DNA of 64,000 nt, taken from contig JAEUIZ010000056.1 in NCBI GenBank assembly GCA_016793805.1, positions 186,001-250,000 on the forward strand, read 5' to 3'. This document shows, in pieces, positions 35,946 to 44,431 of the stretch (position 1 is its first letter; each line of letters opens with the position of its first letter). Source of the stretch: Phycisphaerae bacterium. GTDB taxonomy: Bacteria; Planctomycetota; Phycisphaerae; Phycisphaerales; UBA1924. The position numbers and the translations under genes were made by a program. The notes beneath the pieces were generated by a model. The model had not been told where the DNA came from and ran no database searches. It was given only the letters and a program-made list of their open reading frames with translations.

Positions 35946-36884
35946 TTATTCGGCTCGAACCGAGTCGCGGGTGTGCTCGGCGAGGGCTTGCTGGACGTGG
36001 GGCTCGAGGGGGGTGGGACGGGCGGCGGGGTCGATGCCGGGGGAGACGAGATCGACGAGGTTGGCGAGGCCCGAGCCGTAGAAGCACTGGCGGGCGAGGT
36101 GGGGTCGTGTCCAGCGGGCGGCCCGGGTGCTGGGGAAGCGAGGGAGGTCCTGGCCTTCGATCCAAGTTCGGAGCCGGGGGTCGTCGTCGGGCCAGAGCCA
36201 CTTTCGCCAGTCATCGACGCGCCAGTGAGGCCCGGAGCGGTTGGTGGCGCGGACCATCGCCTGGCGCACCTTGCAGCGTCGGCGGACTTGCTCGGGGTCG
36301 CGGCAGCGGTAGTGGCGGATGGGGATGCGCTCGTAGGCCGTCACGCCGGGGCGCGAGGGCAGCCCGCGGTCGGGCGTCCAGCGCATCCATCGGCGATAGC
36401 GGAAGAGGCGGTATTCCGGTGCGGGGTCGAGGTAGTATCGGCGTCGGCGGCGCTCGATGGGGGCGTTGCGCGGGTCGAGGCCGGCGTCGGCGTCGCGGGC
36501 CTCGGCCTCGGTCAGCACAAACTCGTACATGAGGGCGCGGACGAGGCCCTCGGGTCGGCGGACGCATCGGCGGACGAACGCGGGCGGGGGCTCGTGGTAG
36601 AACTCGTCGGCGTCGAGGCGGACGACCCAGTCGCCGTGGCGGAAGCGATGGCGGACGCGCTCGAACAGGTACGCGCGGCAGCCGGAGTGGAAGTAGGTCT
36701 CCTCGCGCCCGAGGGCGACCAGTCGGGGCTCTCGGGCGGCGAGGTCCCGCACGATCTCCCACGTGCCGTCGGTGCTCCCCGAGTCGGCGACAAAGACGGC
36801 GTCGGCCCAGGTGAGGAGGTGCGCGAGGGTCTGGGCGATGATGTCGGACTCGTCGCGGACGTGGAGCAGGCCCCAGAACGCCAT
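35946..36884 (-). CDS. Glycosyltransferase family 2 protein
   Basis: A 312-residue GT-A enzyme. Near the start are LLHVRDESDIIAQTLAHLL and ADAVFVADSGSTDGTWEIV (nucleotide binding), then DWVVRLDADEFYHEPP with the DxD-like metal motif near 93, followed by an Arg-rich region (PIERRRRRYYLDP, RWMRWTPDRG). The domain resembles the GlcNAc-transferase-like members that act on lipopolysaccharide or cell-wall glycan. It has no membrane helix. TACGCT lies 5 nt before the ATG, with no Shine-Dalgarno. It lies on the opposite strand from the GT-C/flippase pair but in the same region. Confidence 0.82.
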   Translation of the reverse strand: MAFWGLLHVRDESDIIAQTLAHLLTWADAVFVADSGSTDGTWEIVRDLAAREPRLVALGREETYFHSGCRAYLFERVRHRFRHGDWVVRLDADEFYHEPPPAFVRRCVRRPEGLVRALMYEFVLTEAEARDADAGLDPRNAPIERRRRRYYLDPAPEYRLFRYRRWMRWTPDRGLPSRPGVTAYERIPIRHYRCRDPEQVRRRCKVRQAMVRATNRSGPHWRVDDWRKWLWPDDDPRLRTWIEGQDLPRFPSTRAARWTRPHLARQCFYGSGLANLVDLVSPGIDPAARPTPLEPHVQQALAEHTRDSVRAE

Positions 36885-36889
36885 GCGGG

Positions 36890-36895
36890 AGCGTA
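36890..36895 (-). promoter_or_regulatory. Probable -10 element of a leaderless promoter
   Basis: TACGCT on the minus strand ends 5 nt before ATG 36884 of the GT2 gene; the spacer is CCCGC. Confidence 0.5.
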
Positions 36896-36922
36896 GCGAG
36901 GGGATGGAAGCGGGAGGGAGCG

Positions 36923-38422
36923 CTACCGCGGCTTGAGGTCGAGCACGATGGGCTTGTGATCGCTGGAGGCGGTGTCGGCGCGGTCGAGCCCGAGGCGGAA
37001 GAGCGAGGCGTCGTCGAGGCGCGTGGTATCAAAGACGAAGGCGTTGACCACGTCGGCCGAGGCGTCGCTGAAGAGGAGGTAGTCGAGCCGCCCGGCGGGG
37101 AACTCGCTCTTGGGGTCCATCCAGGTGTAGAAGGCGGCGTCGCCCAGGACGCGGGTCGGGGCGATCATGAGTTCGGACCCGTCGGCGTCGAGCCCGACGC
37201 GGATGGCGTCCAGCGGCGTGGTGGAGCCGACGAGGTTGAGGTCGCCCCCGATGACGCGAAGGCGCGGCCCGCTGTCGCCGAGCCCGCCTCGCATGGCGGC
37301 CTGGATGGCGCGGGCCTCGTTGATGCGTTTGATGTCCTCGGGCGAGCCGGCGGTCCCGCAGCACTTGAGGTGAACGGAAGCGGCGGCGACGTCGCCCAGC
37401 GGGGTCTTGACGACGCCGGCGATGTAGCGGACAGGATTGGCCGACGATCCGTCGGGGCTGTCGATGGTGATGCCGTCGAGCCCGAGGGACTCGATGGGGT
37501 AGGGGGAGACGATGACGACGTCCTTGCCGGTGGAGCGGGCGTGCCACTCGGCGTTCCCGGTGACCATGGCGCTGAACCAGGCGCGGGCGGTGGCCTCGTC
37601 GGTGTCCCATTCCTGAAGGAGGACGACGTCGGGCTGGAGGACCTGGAAGACGCGGCGGAAGGGGGCGTCGTTGGCCATGAGGGCGGACTTGAGGACGTTG
37701 TAGGAGACGACGCGGATGGTGCCCGGGCGCTTGACGGGGAGGAGGGCGCTCGCGCGGGCGGGGCCGTCGGCGCTGGCGGGCATGACGAAGGACTCGGGAT
37801 CCGACCACCCGGTGATCTTGCCGGTGGCGTCGGCGATGACGAACATGGCGCGGGCGTTTCGGGCGGGCCCGGCCAGGACCATCTCGGCGGTGGAGGGCTC
37901 GTCGGTTCGGCGGGCGAGGCGGATCTCGAACTGCGGTCCCCCGGTGGAGGGGGAGACGACGAGTTCGACGGCGCCCTGCGAGACGGGGGTCTTGTTGCCG
38001 GTGGCGTCGATGGCGTATCCCGAGACGCCTCGGCCGAGGGTCCCGTCGTCCTTGCGGGGCGAGAACTCGAGGACGAGATCGACGCCCAGGGAGGCGGCGT
38101 CGGTGGGCTTGTCCATGCGCTGCCCGGTGGCGGGGTCGCCGTCGGCGTCGAGCCAGAGCGCCAGGGACTCGGTCGAGGCCTGGATGGGCATCTGCTGGTT
38201 CTCGACGCCAACGCGGAAGTAGACGTAGTGGGCGTCGGCGAGGGAGGCCGCGGCACGGGGCCAGTCGGAGGTGTCCCCGTCGATGGTGATCCCGCGGGCG
38301 GCGGCGTGAGGAGCGACGCGGCCCCCGCCCCGGTTGGCGCAGCCCACGAACGAGGCGGCGAGGGGGAGCGACAGGGCGGCGAACAGCGCGGCACGCCGGA
38401 CGATGGTGTGGAGAGTGAGCAT
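36923..38422 (-). CDS. Lipoprotein endonuclease/exonuclease/phosphatase-family protein with N-terminal CBM9/DOMON-like domain
   Basis: A 499-residue lipoprotein (signal LAASFVGC, Cys near 23). Residues 40-215 look like a carbohydrate-binding or DOMON-like beta-sandwich: ITIDGDTSDWPRAA, YVYFRVGVENQ, LALWLDADGDPATGQ. Residues 235-499 are an EEP domain with SYNVLKSAL, VVLLQEWDTDEATA (metal Glu), GGDLNLVGS (catalytic Asp-Asn) and SSDHKPIVLDL (Asp-His). The active site is complete, so it may cut nucleic acid or phosphoesters outside the cell. The start MLTLHTIVRR gives a clean lipoprotein signal; an ATG 13 codons earlier does not. Confidence 0.82.
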   Translation of the reverse strand: MLTLHTIVRRAALFAALSLPLAASFVGCANRGGGRVAPHAAARGITIDGDTSDWPRAAASLADAHYVYFRVGVENQQMPIQASTESLALWLDADGDPATGQRMDKPTDAASLGVDLVLEFSPRKDDGTLGRGVSGYAIDATGNKTPVSQGAVELVVSPSTGGPQFEIRLARRTDEPSTAEMVLAGPARNARAMFVIADATGKITGWSDPESFVMPASADGPARASALLPVKRPGTIRVVSYNVLKSALMANDAPFRRVFQVLQPDVVLLQEWDTDEATARAWFSAMVTGNAEWHARSTGKDVVIVSPYPIESLGLDGITIDSPDGSSANPVRYIAGVVKTPLGDVAAASVHLKCCGTAGSPEDIKRINEARAIQAAMRGGLGDSGPRLRVIGGDLNLVGSTTPLDAIRVGLDADGSELMIAPTRVLGDAAFYTWMDPKSEFPAGRLDYLLFSDASADVVNAFVFDTTRLDDASLFRLGLDRADTASSDHKPIVLDLKPR

Positions 38423-38617
38423 GCCCGTACTATCGCCACTCTCGGCCTGGTCGGCAACCAAGGCAGCGGGGCGCCCGCATGTCGAAGCGCAGGGGGCGCG
38501 TCCTCGGGACGCGCGTGCCGGATGCGCGGGTCGGGGTCGTGCCGCGCAACCTGCTTTGGTTCAAATGGTTGCGCGCCATGTGGAAGGTGCGTGGCGGATG
38601 GATGGGACGAGGTCGGC

Positions 38618-38623
38618 TACGCT
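38618..38623 (+). promoter_or_regulatory. Probable -10 element of a leaderless promoter (prenyl synthase)
   Basis: TACGCT ends 4 nt before ATG 38628 and 7 nt before the next ATG at 38631; no Shine-Dalgarno is present. Confidence 0.45.
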
Positions 38624-38627
38624 TGGC

Positions 38628-39644
38628 ATGATGACGACGCGGTGTCCGGCGGAGGTTTCGGAGGTGCAGGCGCTGATCGCGGACGCGTTGCCGCGGGTGC
38701 AGCGCGTGTTCGATGAGCAGTTGGCGTCGGACCTGCCCTCGGTGACTCGGCTGTGCGCGCACGTGGGGCGCTATCGCGGGAAGATGCTGCGTCCGACGCT
38801 GGTGCTGGCGTGCGGGCTGGCGGAGGGTCGTCGGGAGATCGGGCGGGAGCACGAGGTCTGTGCCGCGGTGTGCGAGATGGTGCACATGGCGACGCTGGTG
38901 CACGACGACGTGCTGGACGAGGCGGACACGCGGCGGCGGGCGCCGACGATCAACCGGATGAACGGGAACGAGTCGGCGGTGATCCTGGGGGACTACCTGA
39001 TCGCCGGGGCGTACCACCTGTGCTCGACGCTGGACACGCAGGCGGTGGCGCTGGAGGTGGGGCGTGTGAGCATGACGCTGTGCGCGGGGGAGTTGCTGCA
39101 ACTGAGCCGGCGCGGGGACTTCTCGCTCGACGAGGCGACATACCTGGAGATCGTGGACCGCAAGACCGCGGCGCTGATCGCGCTGGCGTGCGGGCTGGGG
39201 GCGCGGTGCTCCGGGGCGGACGCGGGGGATGGGGGGAGTGGTGGGGGCGGGGGTGTGTCGCGGTTCGAGCGGTTCGGGCGCGAACTGGGGATCGCGTTCC
39301 AGATCCAGGACGACCTGCTGGACCTGACCGGGCGGGCCGGCGACCTCGGCAAGCCCACGGGCAAGGACCTGGAGAAGGGGAAACTGACGCTCCCGATCAT
39401 CCGGCACCTGGCCTCGGCGACGCCGATGGAGCGCGGGCGGATGCTGCGGCTCTTGGAGAGCCCGCTCACGCGGCGCGAGGAGTTGGCGGCGGAACTGGCG
39501 CGGTCCGGGGCGATCGACTCGGCGCGGCAGACGGCCCTGGAGCGCGTCGAGCGGGGCAAGCGCGCCATCGAGGGGGTCGAGGACTCGCCGGCCAAGGCGC
39601 TCCTGCTGCTCATGGCCGACGCGGTTGTGGACCGAACGAGGTGA
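38628..39644 (+). CDS. Polyprenyl diphosphate synthase
   Basis: A 338-residue trans-prenyltransferase that extends allylic diphosphates with isopentenyl diphosphate. The first Asp-rich motif is VHDDVLDEAD near residue 92, with RGKMLRPTLVLA before it. The second is FQIQDDLLDLTG near 230, followed by GKPTGKDLEKGKLTLPII. The enzyme type (octaprenyl, solanesyl or similar) suits quinone or undecaprenyl-like products, but chain length cannot be read with confidence. A glycine-rich block (GDGGSGGGGG) encoded by G runs at 39222-39252 is inserted before the second motif. Two ATGs stand in tandem; I used the first. Confidence 0.9.
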   Translation: MMTTRCPAEVSEVQALIADALPRVQRVFDEQLASDLPSVTRLCAHVGRYRGKMLRPTLVLACGLAEGRREIGREHEVCAAVCEMVHMATLVHDDVLDEADTRRRAPTINRMNGNESAVILGDYLIAGAYHLCSTLDTQAVALEVGRVSMTLCAGELLQLSRRGDFSLDEATYLEIVDRKTAALIALACGLGARCSGADAGDGGSGGGGGVSRFERFGRELGIAFQIQDDLLDLTGRAGDLGKPTGKDLEKGKLTLPIIRHLASATPMERGRMLRLLESPLTRREELAAELARSGAIDSARQTALERVERGKRAIEGVEDSPAKALLLLMADAVVDRTR

Positions 39645-39729
39645 GAGGAAGGTTGCGGCGAGCATGAGCGCGGCGCGAGTGGGCGCGGCGCGATCGGGCT
39701 GGCGCTGGGGGGGGGCGTGGAGCGTGGTG

Positions 39730-40809
39730 ATGGAAGGCATGCCGAGCATCGCGGTGGTGGGGGCGACGGGGGCGGTGGGGCGCGAGTGCCTGTCGATCCT
39801 GGAGGCGAGGCGGTTCCCGCACCGGTCGATCCGGCTGCTGGCGTCGGCCCGCTCGGCGGGGGCGCGGGTGCGGTTCGCGGGCGAGGAGCGGGCGGTCGAG
39901 GAGTTGGGGCCGCGGAGTTTTGAGGGCATCGACCTGGCGTTCTTCGCGGCGGGAGCGGGGGTGGCACGGGAGTTCGTCCCGCGTGCGACGGCGGCGGGGA
40001 GCATCGTGATCGACAAGTCGTCGGCGTTCCGTGCCGACCCTTGGGCGGTGCTGGCGATCCCGGAGGTGAATCGCGCGGCGCTGCGGGGGGTCGCGCGCGG
40101 GTCGGTCGTCGCGGTTCCGAACTGCTCGACGATCATCCTGTTGGTGGCGATCGAGCCGTTGCGTCGGTTCGGGGTCGAGCGAGTGGTCGTTTCGACGTAC
40201 CAGGCGGCATCGGGCGCGGGGGCGCAGGCGATGCAGGAGTTGGAGGACCAGACGCGCGACGTGCTGGCGGGCCGACCGGCGACGCCGCGGGTGTTCGCCG
40301 AGCCGTGCGCGTTCAACGTGTTCTCGCACGACTCGGCGATCGACCCGGCGACGGGCCTGAACGCGGAGGAAGCGAAGTTCACGAGCGAGACGAGGCGGCT
40401 GTGGGGCGAGAGCGGGGAAGGGGGGGGCGGTGGGGTGCGGATCAACGCGACGTGCGTGCGCGTCCCGGTGATGCGCGGGCACAGCGAGTCGGTGTGCCTG
40501 ACGCTCGGGCGCGCGGTGCGAGAGGTGGAGGTGCGGGCGGCGCTGACGGCCGGGGAGTCGATCGAGGTTGTGGATGAGCGGGGTGGAAACCGGTTTCCGA
40601 CGCCGTTGAGGGCCAGCGGGGGGGACCAGGTGCTGGTGGGCCGAATCCGTGCAGATGTGACGCAGGGCGTGGAGCCGGGCGGGGCGTGCCGGGGCTGGAA
40701 TCTCTTTGTTTCCGGGGATCAACTGCGGCTCGGGGCGGCGCTGACGGCGGTGAAGATCGCGGAGGAGTTGGTGGGCGTGGAGTCCAAACAAAGCACGAAC
40801 AGGACGTAG
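39730..40809 (+). CDS. asd: Aspartate-semialdehyde dehydrogenase
   Basis: A 359-residue enzyme that makes aspartate semialdehyde for lysine, threonine, methionine and diaminopimelate. The NADP loop is VVGATGAVGRECL near residue 8. The catalytic Cys is in VPNCSTIILL near 136, the substrate region reads TYQAASGAGAQAM, and the C-terminal catalytic His is in PVMRGHSESV. A glycine insertion GEGGGGG near 234 is encoded by a G-rich block (40414-40436). The start at 39730 (MEGMPSIAVVG) has GGAG 7 nt upstream; MPSIAVVG three codons later is also possible. It follows the prenyl synthase gene after 85 nt. Confidence 0.95.
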   Translation: MEGMPSIAVVGATGAVGRECLSILEARRFPHRSIRLLASARSAGARVRFAGEERAVEELGPRSFEGIDLAFFAAGAGVAREFVPRATAAGSIVIDKSSAFRADPWAVLAIPEVNRAALRGVARGSVVAVPNCSTIILLVAIEPLRRFGVERVVVSTYQAASGAGAQAMQELEDQTRDVLAGRPATPRVFAEPCAFNVFSHDSAIDPATGLNAEEAKFTSETRRLWGESGEGGGGGVRINATCVRVPVMRGHSESVCLTLGRAVREVEVRAALTAGESIEVVDERGGNRFPTPLRASGGDQVLVGRIRADVTQGVEPGGACRGWNLFVSGDQLRLGAALTAVKIAEELVGVESKQSTNRT

Positions 40810-40859
40810 ACATGCAGTCTTGGTCGGCTGCTTGCCGACCCGAGCGGGTGGGATTTGGG

Positions 40860-40887
40860 TTGCGAAAGTTTGAGGGCGTGGTAGGCT
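40860..40887 (+). promoter_or_regulatory. Candidate promoter TTGCGA-N16-TAGGCT
   Basis: The hexamers at 40860-40865 and 40882-40887 are 16 bp apart, as in the other leadered promoters here. They lie 53 nt upstream of the pseudopilin ATG. Confidence 0.4.
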
Positions 40888-40939
40888 GTGGGGGTCGTGG
40901 GGTTCGCTGGTCAGGTCACCCAAGCCGGGAGAAGGTTTC

Positions 40940-41974
40940 ATGCCGAGTGCTCGTCGGGGATATCGCGCGTTTACGTTGATTGAACTCCTGGTGGTGATCG
41001 CGATCATCGCGCTGCTGCTGGGGATCCTGCTCCCGGCGTTGTCGGACGCGAAGGCGAGCGCGCGGGCGACGAAGGAGGCGGCGGGGTGCCGGCAGATGCT
41101 GCTGGGCTGGACGTCGTACAGCATGATCTACAAGGAAACGATCATCCCGGGGTACATCGCATGGTCATGGGCGCACCCTCACACGGGCCGGGTGAACATG
41201 ATGCCGGCGGACCCCGCGGACAGTTCGAAGTTGATGGAAGGGGACGTGATCAAGTCGTGGTCGTGGCGGTTGATCTCGCTGACGGACTTCCCGGTGGAGG
41301 CAATCCAGGGTGACAACGGCACGGCGAGCGACTTCCGAGCGCGCTCGAAGGCACCCACGAGCGGGACGACCACGAATCTCTACGACAGCACGGACCGGTT
41401 CCAGTACGCGATCACCAAGCACCCGACGTTCGGGTACAACAGCGCGTACGTGGGCGGTCATTATGGCTGGGGCGCGTTCCCGAACGGGAACGCCAACGGC
41501 GATCCGCCGCCGTCGCTCGCGCAGGGCGGGCGGTTCTATGTGCAGCGGCTCTCGCAGATCCGGTTCGTGGATCGGCTGACGATCTATGCCGGGGGGCGCG
41601 AGAAGGACGTGATCACGACGGGCCGCTCGACGTGCGGGTACACGGGGAACGCGGTGCCGGCGACGTACGGGGACCTGTTCGTGCCCGGCGCGGCCCACAT
41701 CTCCCCGCCGAAGGTGGGGTTCCCCACCCGGGGCATCGGCGGCACCCCACCCCCAGCCTGGATCGCCTCGGACTCGTTCGACCCGCGGCAGCCCAGCATC
41801 GCATGGGGGAACATGTACTTCCGGCACAAGGGCAAGGCGGTCGTGGGCATGGCCGACGGACACGTCGAACTCAAGGACATCCGGTCGATGCGCGACATGA
41901 CGCGGTGGTCGAACTACGCGCGCAAGGTCGGGAACATCCCGGCGTCGGAGTGGAACTTCACCCCGGGGCCGTGA
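40940..41974 (+). CDS. Prepilin-type protein with H-X9-DG motif
   Basis: A 344-residue pseudopilin-like protein. The type IV prepilin signal is RGYRA followed by FTLIELLVVIAIIALLLGIL; the residue before the cleavage point is Ala, not the usual Gly, and Glu5 is present. The hydrophobic helix continues into a coiled stretch (SDAKASARATKEAAG). Near the C-terminus FRHKGKAVVGMADGHV fits the H-X9-DG processing-associated motif common in Planctomycetes/Verrucomicrobia pseudopilins. These proteins occur in large families, and their function is unknown. A GGGAGAAGG Shine-Dalgarno lies 5 nt before the ATG. Confidence 0.85.
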   Translation: MPSARRGYRAFTLIELLVVIAIIALLLGILLPALSDAKASARATKEAAGCRQMLLGWTSYSMIYKETIIPGYIAWSWAHPHTGRVNMMPADPADSSKLMEGDVIKSWSWRLISLTDFPVEAIQGDNGTASDFRARSKAPTSGTTTNLYDSTDRFQYAITKHPTFGYNSAYVGGHYGWGAFPNGNANGDPPPSLAQGGRFYVQRLSQIRFVDRLTIYAGGREKDVITTGRSTCGYTGNAVPATYGDLFVPGAAHISPPKVGFPTRGIGGTPPPAWIASDSFDPRQPSIAWGNMYFRHKGKAVVGMADGHVELKDIRSMRDMTRWSNYARKVGNIPASEWNFTPGP

Positions 41975-42000
41975 GTTGGGTGAGCACGGCGACGCGGGCG

Positions 42001-42006
42001 TACGCT
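42001..42006 (+). promoter_or_regulatory. Probable -10 element of a leaderless promoter (tyrS)
   Basis: TACGCT ends 7 nt before ATG 42014, spacer TGCTCCC, no Shine-Dalgarno. TTGGGT at 41976-41981 is a possible -35 but 19 bp away. Confidence 0.5.
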
Positions 42007-42013
42007 TGCTCCC

Positions 42014-43516
42014 ATGCCGATCGACCTGCTCGACGAACTCCGCTGGCGGGGGCTGATCCACCAATGCACGGACGAGGCCGGGCTGCGCGCGCACCTCGAC
42101 TTGGCCGCGAGCGGCGGGCCGCGGTCGATTTACGCGGGCTTTGATCCGACGGCGGACTCGGTGACGATCGGGAACCTGGTCCCGCTGATGATGCTGGTGC
42201 ACGTGCAGCGATCCGGGCACGATCCGGTGGTGGTGATGGGGGGGGGCACGGGCCTGATCGGCGATCCGTCGGGCAAGTCGGCCGAGCGGCAACTGATGAC
42301 GGAGGAGACGGTTCGGCGGAACGTCGAGGGCCAGCGCCCGATCTTTGAGCGGGTGTTTCGCCACGCGGCGGCGCTGGAGGGCCGGCCGGCGAGGGTGCCG
42401 CCGATCCTCAACAACCTCGACTGGCTCGGCAAACTCGGGTACCTCGAGGCGCTGCGCGACATCGGGAAGCACTTCTCGGTCAACATGATGATCCAGAAGG
42501 ACTCGGTGCGGGCCCGGCTCCACGAGCGCGACCAGGGCATCTCGTACACCGAGTTCTCCTACATGATCCTCCAGAGTTACGACTTCCTCGTGCTCTTCCG
42601 CGATTTCGCGAGGCACGGCCTGCCGCGGCCCGTGACCGTGCAGATGGGCGGGAGTGACCAGTGGGGGAACATCGTCGCGGGCGCGGACCTGATCGGGAAG
42701 GACCACGCGCAGCGGGTTTCGACGTGGGAGCGGCAGCAGCCGCCCGGTCCCGTGGAGGTGCGCGATCCGCTGTTTGGCGCGAAGGTGGTCCTGCCCGTGG
42801 ATCCGCCGTTCGCCCCGCCGACGACGTTTGGCCTCACCACGCCGCTGGTGACAAAGGCTGATGGGACGAAGTTCGGGAAGACGGAGTCCGGCGCGATCTG
42901 GCTGAGCGCGCCTGCCGGCCCCAGCGACACGAGCAAGGCCCGCACCTCGGCGTACGCGTACTACCAGTTCTGGCTCAACGCCTCGGACGCGGACGCGGCG
43001 AGGTACCTGCGGATCTTCACGCTGCTGCCGCGCGAGCGGATCGAGGCGATCGAGGCGGAGCACGCGAGGGACCCGGGGCAGCGATTGGCGCAGCGGGAAC
43101 TGGCGCGGGCGGCGACGGCGCTCCTGCACGGGCCGGAGGCGGTGGAGCACGCGGAGAGCGCGGCGAGGGCGCTGTTCTCGGGGGACATCGCGGGTCTGCC
43201 CGAATCGACGCTGCGCGAGGCGCTGGCCGAGGCGCCGTCGAGCACGCACGCGAGGGCGTTGCTGTCGGCGGCGACGACGAACGCGGACGGGAGCACGGTC
43301 GAGGGGATCGGCGCGGCGGACCTGGTGGCGCTCACGACGCTCGTGAAGGAGCACAGCAAGTCGGAGGCGCGGCAACTGGTGAAGGAGGGGTCGATCTCGG
43401 TCAACGGGCGCAAGATCGGGCCGCAGGACCGCTTCACGCCGCGAGACCTCCTGCACGGGTCGATCCTCGCGGTGCGGCGCGGGAAGAAGGCGTGGCACCT
43501 GCTCAGGTGGGAGTGA
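42014..43516 (+). CDS. tyrS: Tyrosyl-tRNA synthetase
   Basis: A 500-residue class I synthetase, longer than the usual 420 or so. The signature region reads DPTADSVTIGNLVPL (residues 45-58); the HIGH tetrad is TIGN here. The Tyr-site motifs GGGTGLIGDPSGKSAER and MGGSDQWGNIVAGADLIG are intact, and the KMSKS loop is KFGKTE. An extra segment of about 35 residues (Pro-rich, QQPPGPVEVRDPLFGAKVVLP region) lies between GADLIG and GLTTPLVTKADGTKF. The C-terminal S4 RNA-binding domain has SKSEARQLVKEGSISVNGRKI. TACGCT lies 7 nt before the ATG and there is no Shine-Dalgarno. Confidence 0.94.
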   Translation: MPIDLLDELRWRGLIHQCTDEAGLRAHLDLAASGGPRSIYAGFDPTADSVTIGNLVPLMMLVHVQRSGHDPVVVMGGGTGLIGDPSGKSAERQLMTEETVRRNVEGQRPIFERVFRHAAALEGRPARVPPILNNLDWLGKLGYLEALRDIGKHFSVNMMIQKDSVRARLHERDQGISYTEFSYMILQSYDFLVLFRDFARHGLPRPVTVQMGGSDQWGNIVAGADLIGKDHAQRVSTWERQQPPGPVEVRDPLFGAKVVLPVDPPFAPPTTFGLTTPLVTKADGTKFGKTESGAIWLSAPAGPSDTSKARTSAYAYYQFWLNASDADAARYLRIFTLLPRERIEAIEAEHARDPGQRLAQRELARAATALLHGPEAVEHAESAARALFSGDIAGLPESTLREALAEAPSSTHARALLSAATTNADGSTVEGIGAADLVALTTLVKEHSKSEARQLVKEGSISVNGRKIGPQDRFTPRDLLHGSILAVRRGKKAWHLLRWE

Positions 43517-43567
43517 GCGCGTCGCGGGGCGTCCGCGCGACGAGTCGGAAGCCAGCGCAACGTTCGG

Positions 43568-44377
43568 TCATTGCCGTGCGGCCGGCGCGGTCGGGGGCGA
43601 GAGCGATTCGGGCGGCTTGACGGGCGTGTAACTCATGCGGAAGACGCCGCGGACGATGGTGGGGCGCTTGCCGGGAACGACGCGCGTGCCCGCGATGGAT
43701 TCGCCGGGCGTGCCGAGGACGAGGGTGGCGTCGTCGCGCTCGGGGTAGTTGGGGTCATAGATGCGGATGACGGTGACGCCCTCGGGCCCTTCGCCGAGCG
43801 CGTAGGCGAGGACCTGATGGTTGTGCCAGGGCTCGGGGTTGCGGGCGGCGCTGGTGAGGACGAGGCCGAGATGCTCGGGCTTGCCCTCGGCGAGGCGGCG
43901 CGTGATCTCGGGGAGTTCGTCGAGGGTGCGGCGGCGGCACTCGTCGTCGCTGAGCCGCATCCATTCCATGAACTTGGTGGCCATGACCCCGAGCGTGCCG
44001 AGCGAGGCGACCTGTCGGCCGTAGAGGAAGTCGTAGAGCGGGTCGCCCTGGGCCGGGGGCACGTCGGCGAGGGGGCGGTCGCGGCGGGCGAGGAAGAAAT
44101 CGGCGGCGGCGAAGGACATTCCCCCGCAGAGCCCGAAGCGGTTGGGGACGTTCATGGATCGCTCGGCGTTGCCGAGGCGGACGGGGAGCGGCGAGCCGGT
44201 GAAGGAGTTGACGAAGCGGAAGCCGTGGATCGAGGGGCGGAAGTCGGCGAAGGAGCGTGGGGCGGGAGTGGAGGTGGGGGCGGGCTGCTGGGCGACGGGG
44301 GTCGAAGCGGGCGTGTTCGGCTCGGGGGGTTGGAACCCGGAGAGGACCGCCACGGCCGCGATCGCGAGGGGGCGCAT
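43568..44377 (-). CDS. Secreted papain-like cysteine-peptidase-fold protein
   Basis: A 269-residue exported protein (signal MRPLAIAAVAVLSG, then a Pro/Thr-rich linker). The pattern NRFGLCGGMSFAAADFF near 80, EPWHNHQVLAYALGEG near 190 and IRIYDPNYPERDD near 210 gives a Cys, a His and an Asp/Asn in the order and spacing of papain-like (C39-like) enzymes: Cys at the start of a helix, His starting a strand, Asn or Asp after the next strand. The function is inferred from this alone. It could be a peptidase, a transglutaminase-like enzyme or an inactive relative. TACACT lies 5 nt before the ATG. The gene is divergent from uvrC. Confidence 0.6.
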   Translation of the reverse strand: MRPLAIAAVAVLSGFQPPEPNTPASTPVAQQPAPTSTPAPRSFADFRPSIHGFRFVNSFTGSPLPVRLGNAERSMNVPNRFGLCGGMSFAAADFFLARRDRPLADVPPAQGDPLYDFLYGRQVASLGTLGVMATKFMEWMRLSDDECRRRTLDELPEITRRLAEGKPEHLGLVLTSAARNPEPWHNHQVLAYALGEGPEGVTVIRIYDPNYPERDDATLVLGTPGESIAGTRVVPGKRPTIVRGVFRMSYTPVKPPESLSPPTAPAARQ

Positions 44378-44382
44378 GGGGC

Positions 44383-44388
44383 AGTGTA
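44383..44388 (-). promoter_or_regulatory. Probable -10 element of a leaderless promoter
   Basis: TACACT on the minus strand ends 5 nt before ATG 44377 (spacer GCCCC). The divergent uvrC has its own hexamer 33 bp away. Confidence 0.45.
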
Positions 44389-44420
44389 GTCCGTCGGCGC
44401 CGGCGCTCGGCCGCGTCCAC

Positions 44421-44426
44421 TACGAT
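44421..44426 (+). promoter_or_regulatory. Probable -10 element of a leaderless promoter (uvrC)
   Basis: TACGAT ends 5 nt before the GTG at 44432; no Shine-Dalgarno. Confidence 0.45.
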
Positions 44427-44431
44427 CGCCT

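Noticed and set aside
40822-40840. Hairpin GGTCGG-N7-CCGACC after asd
   Set aside because: Only six base pairs and no T run; too weak to call a terminator.
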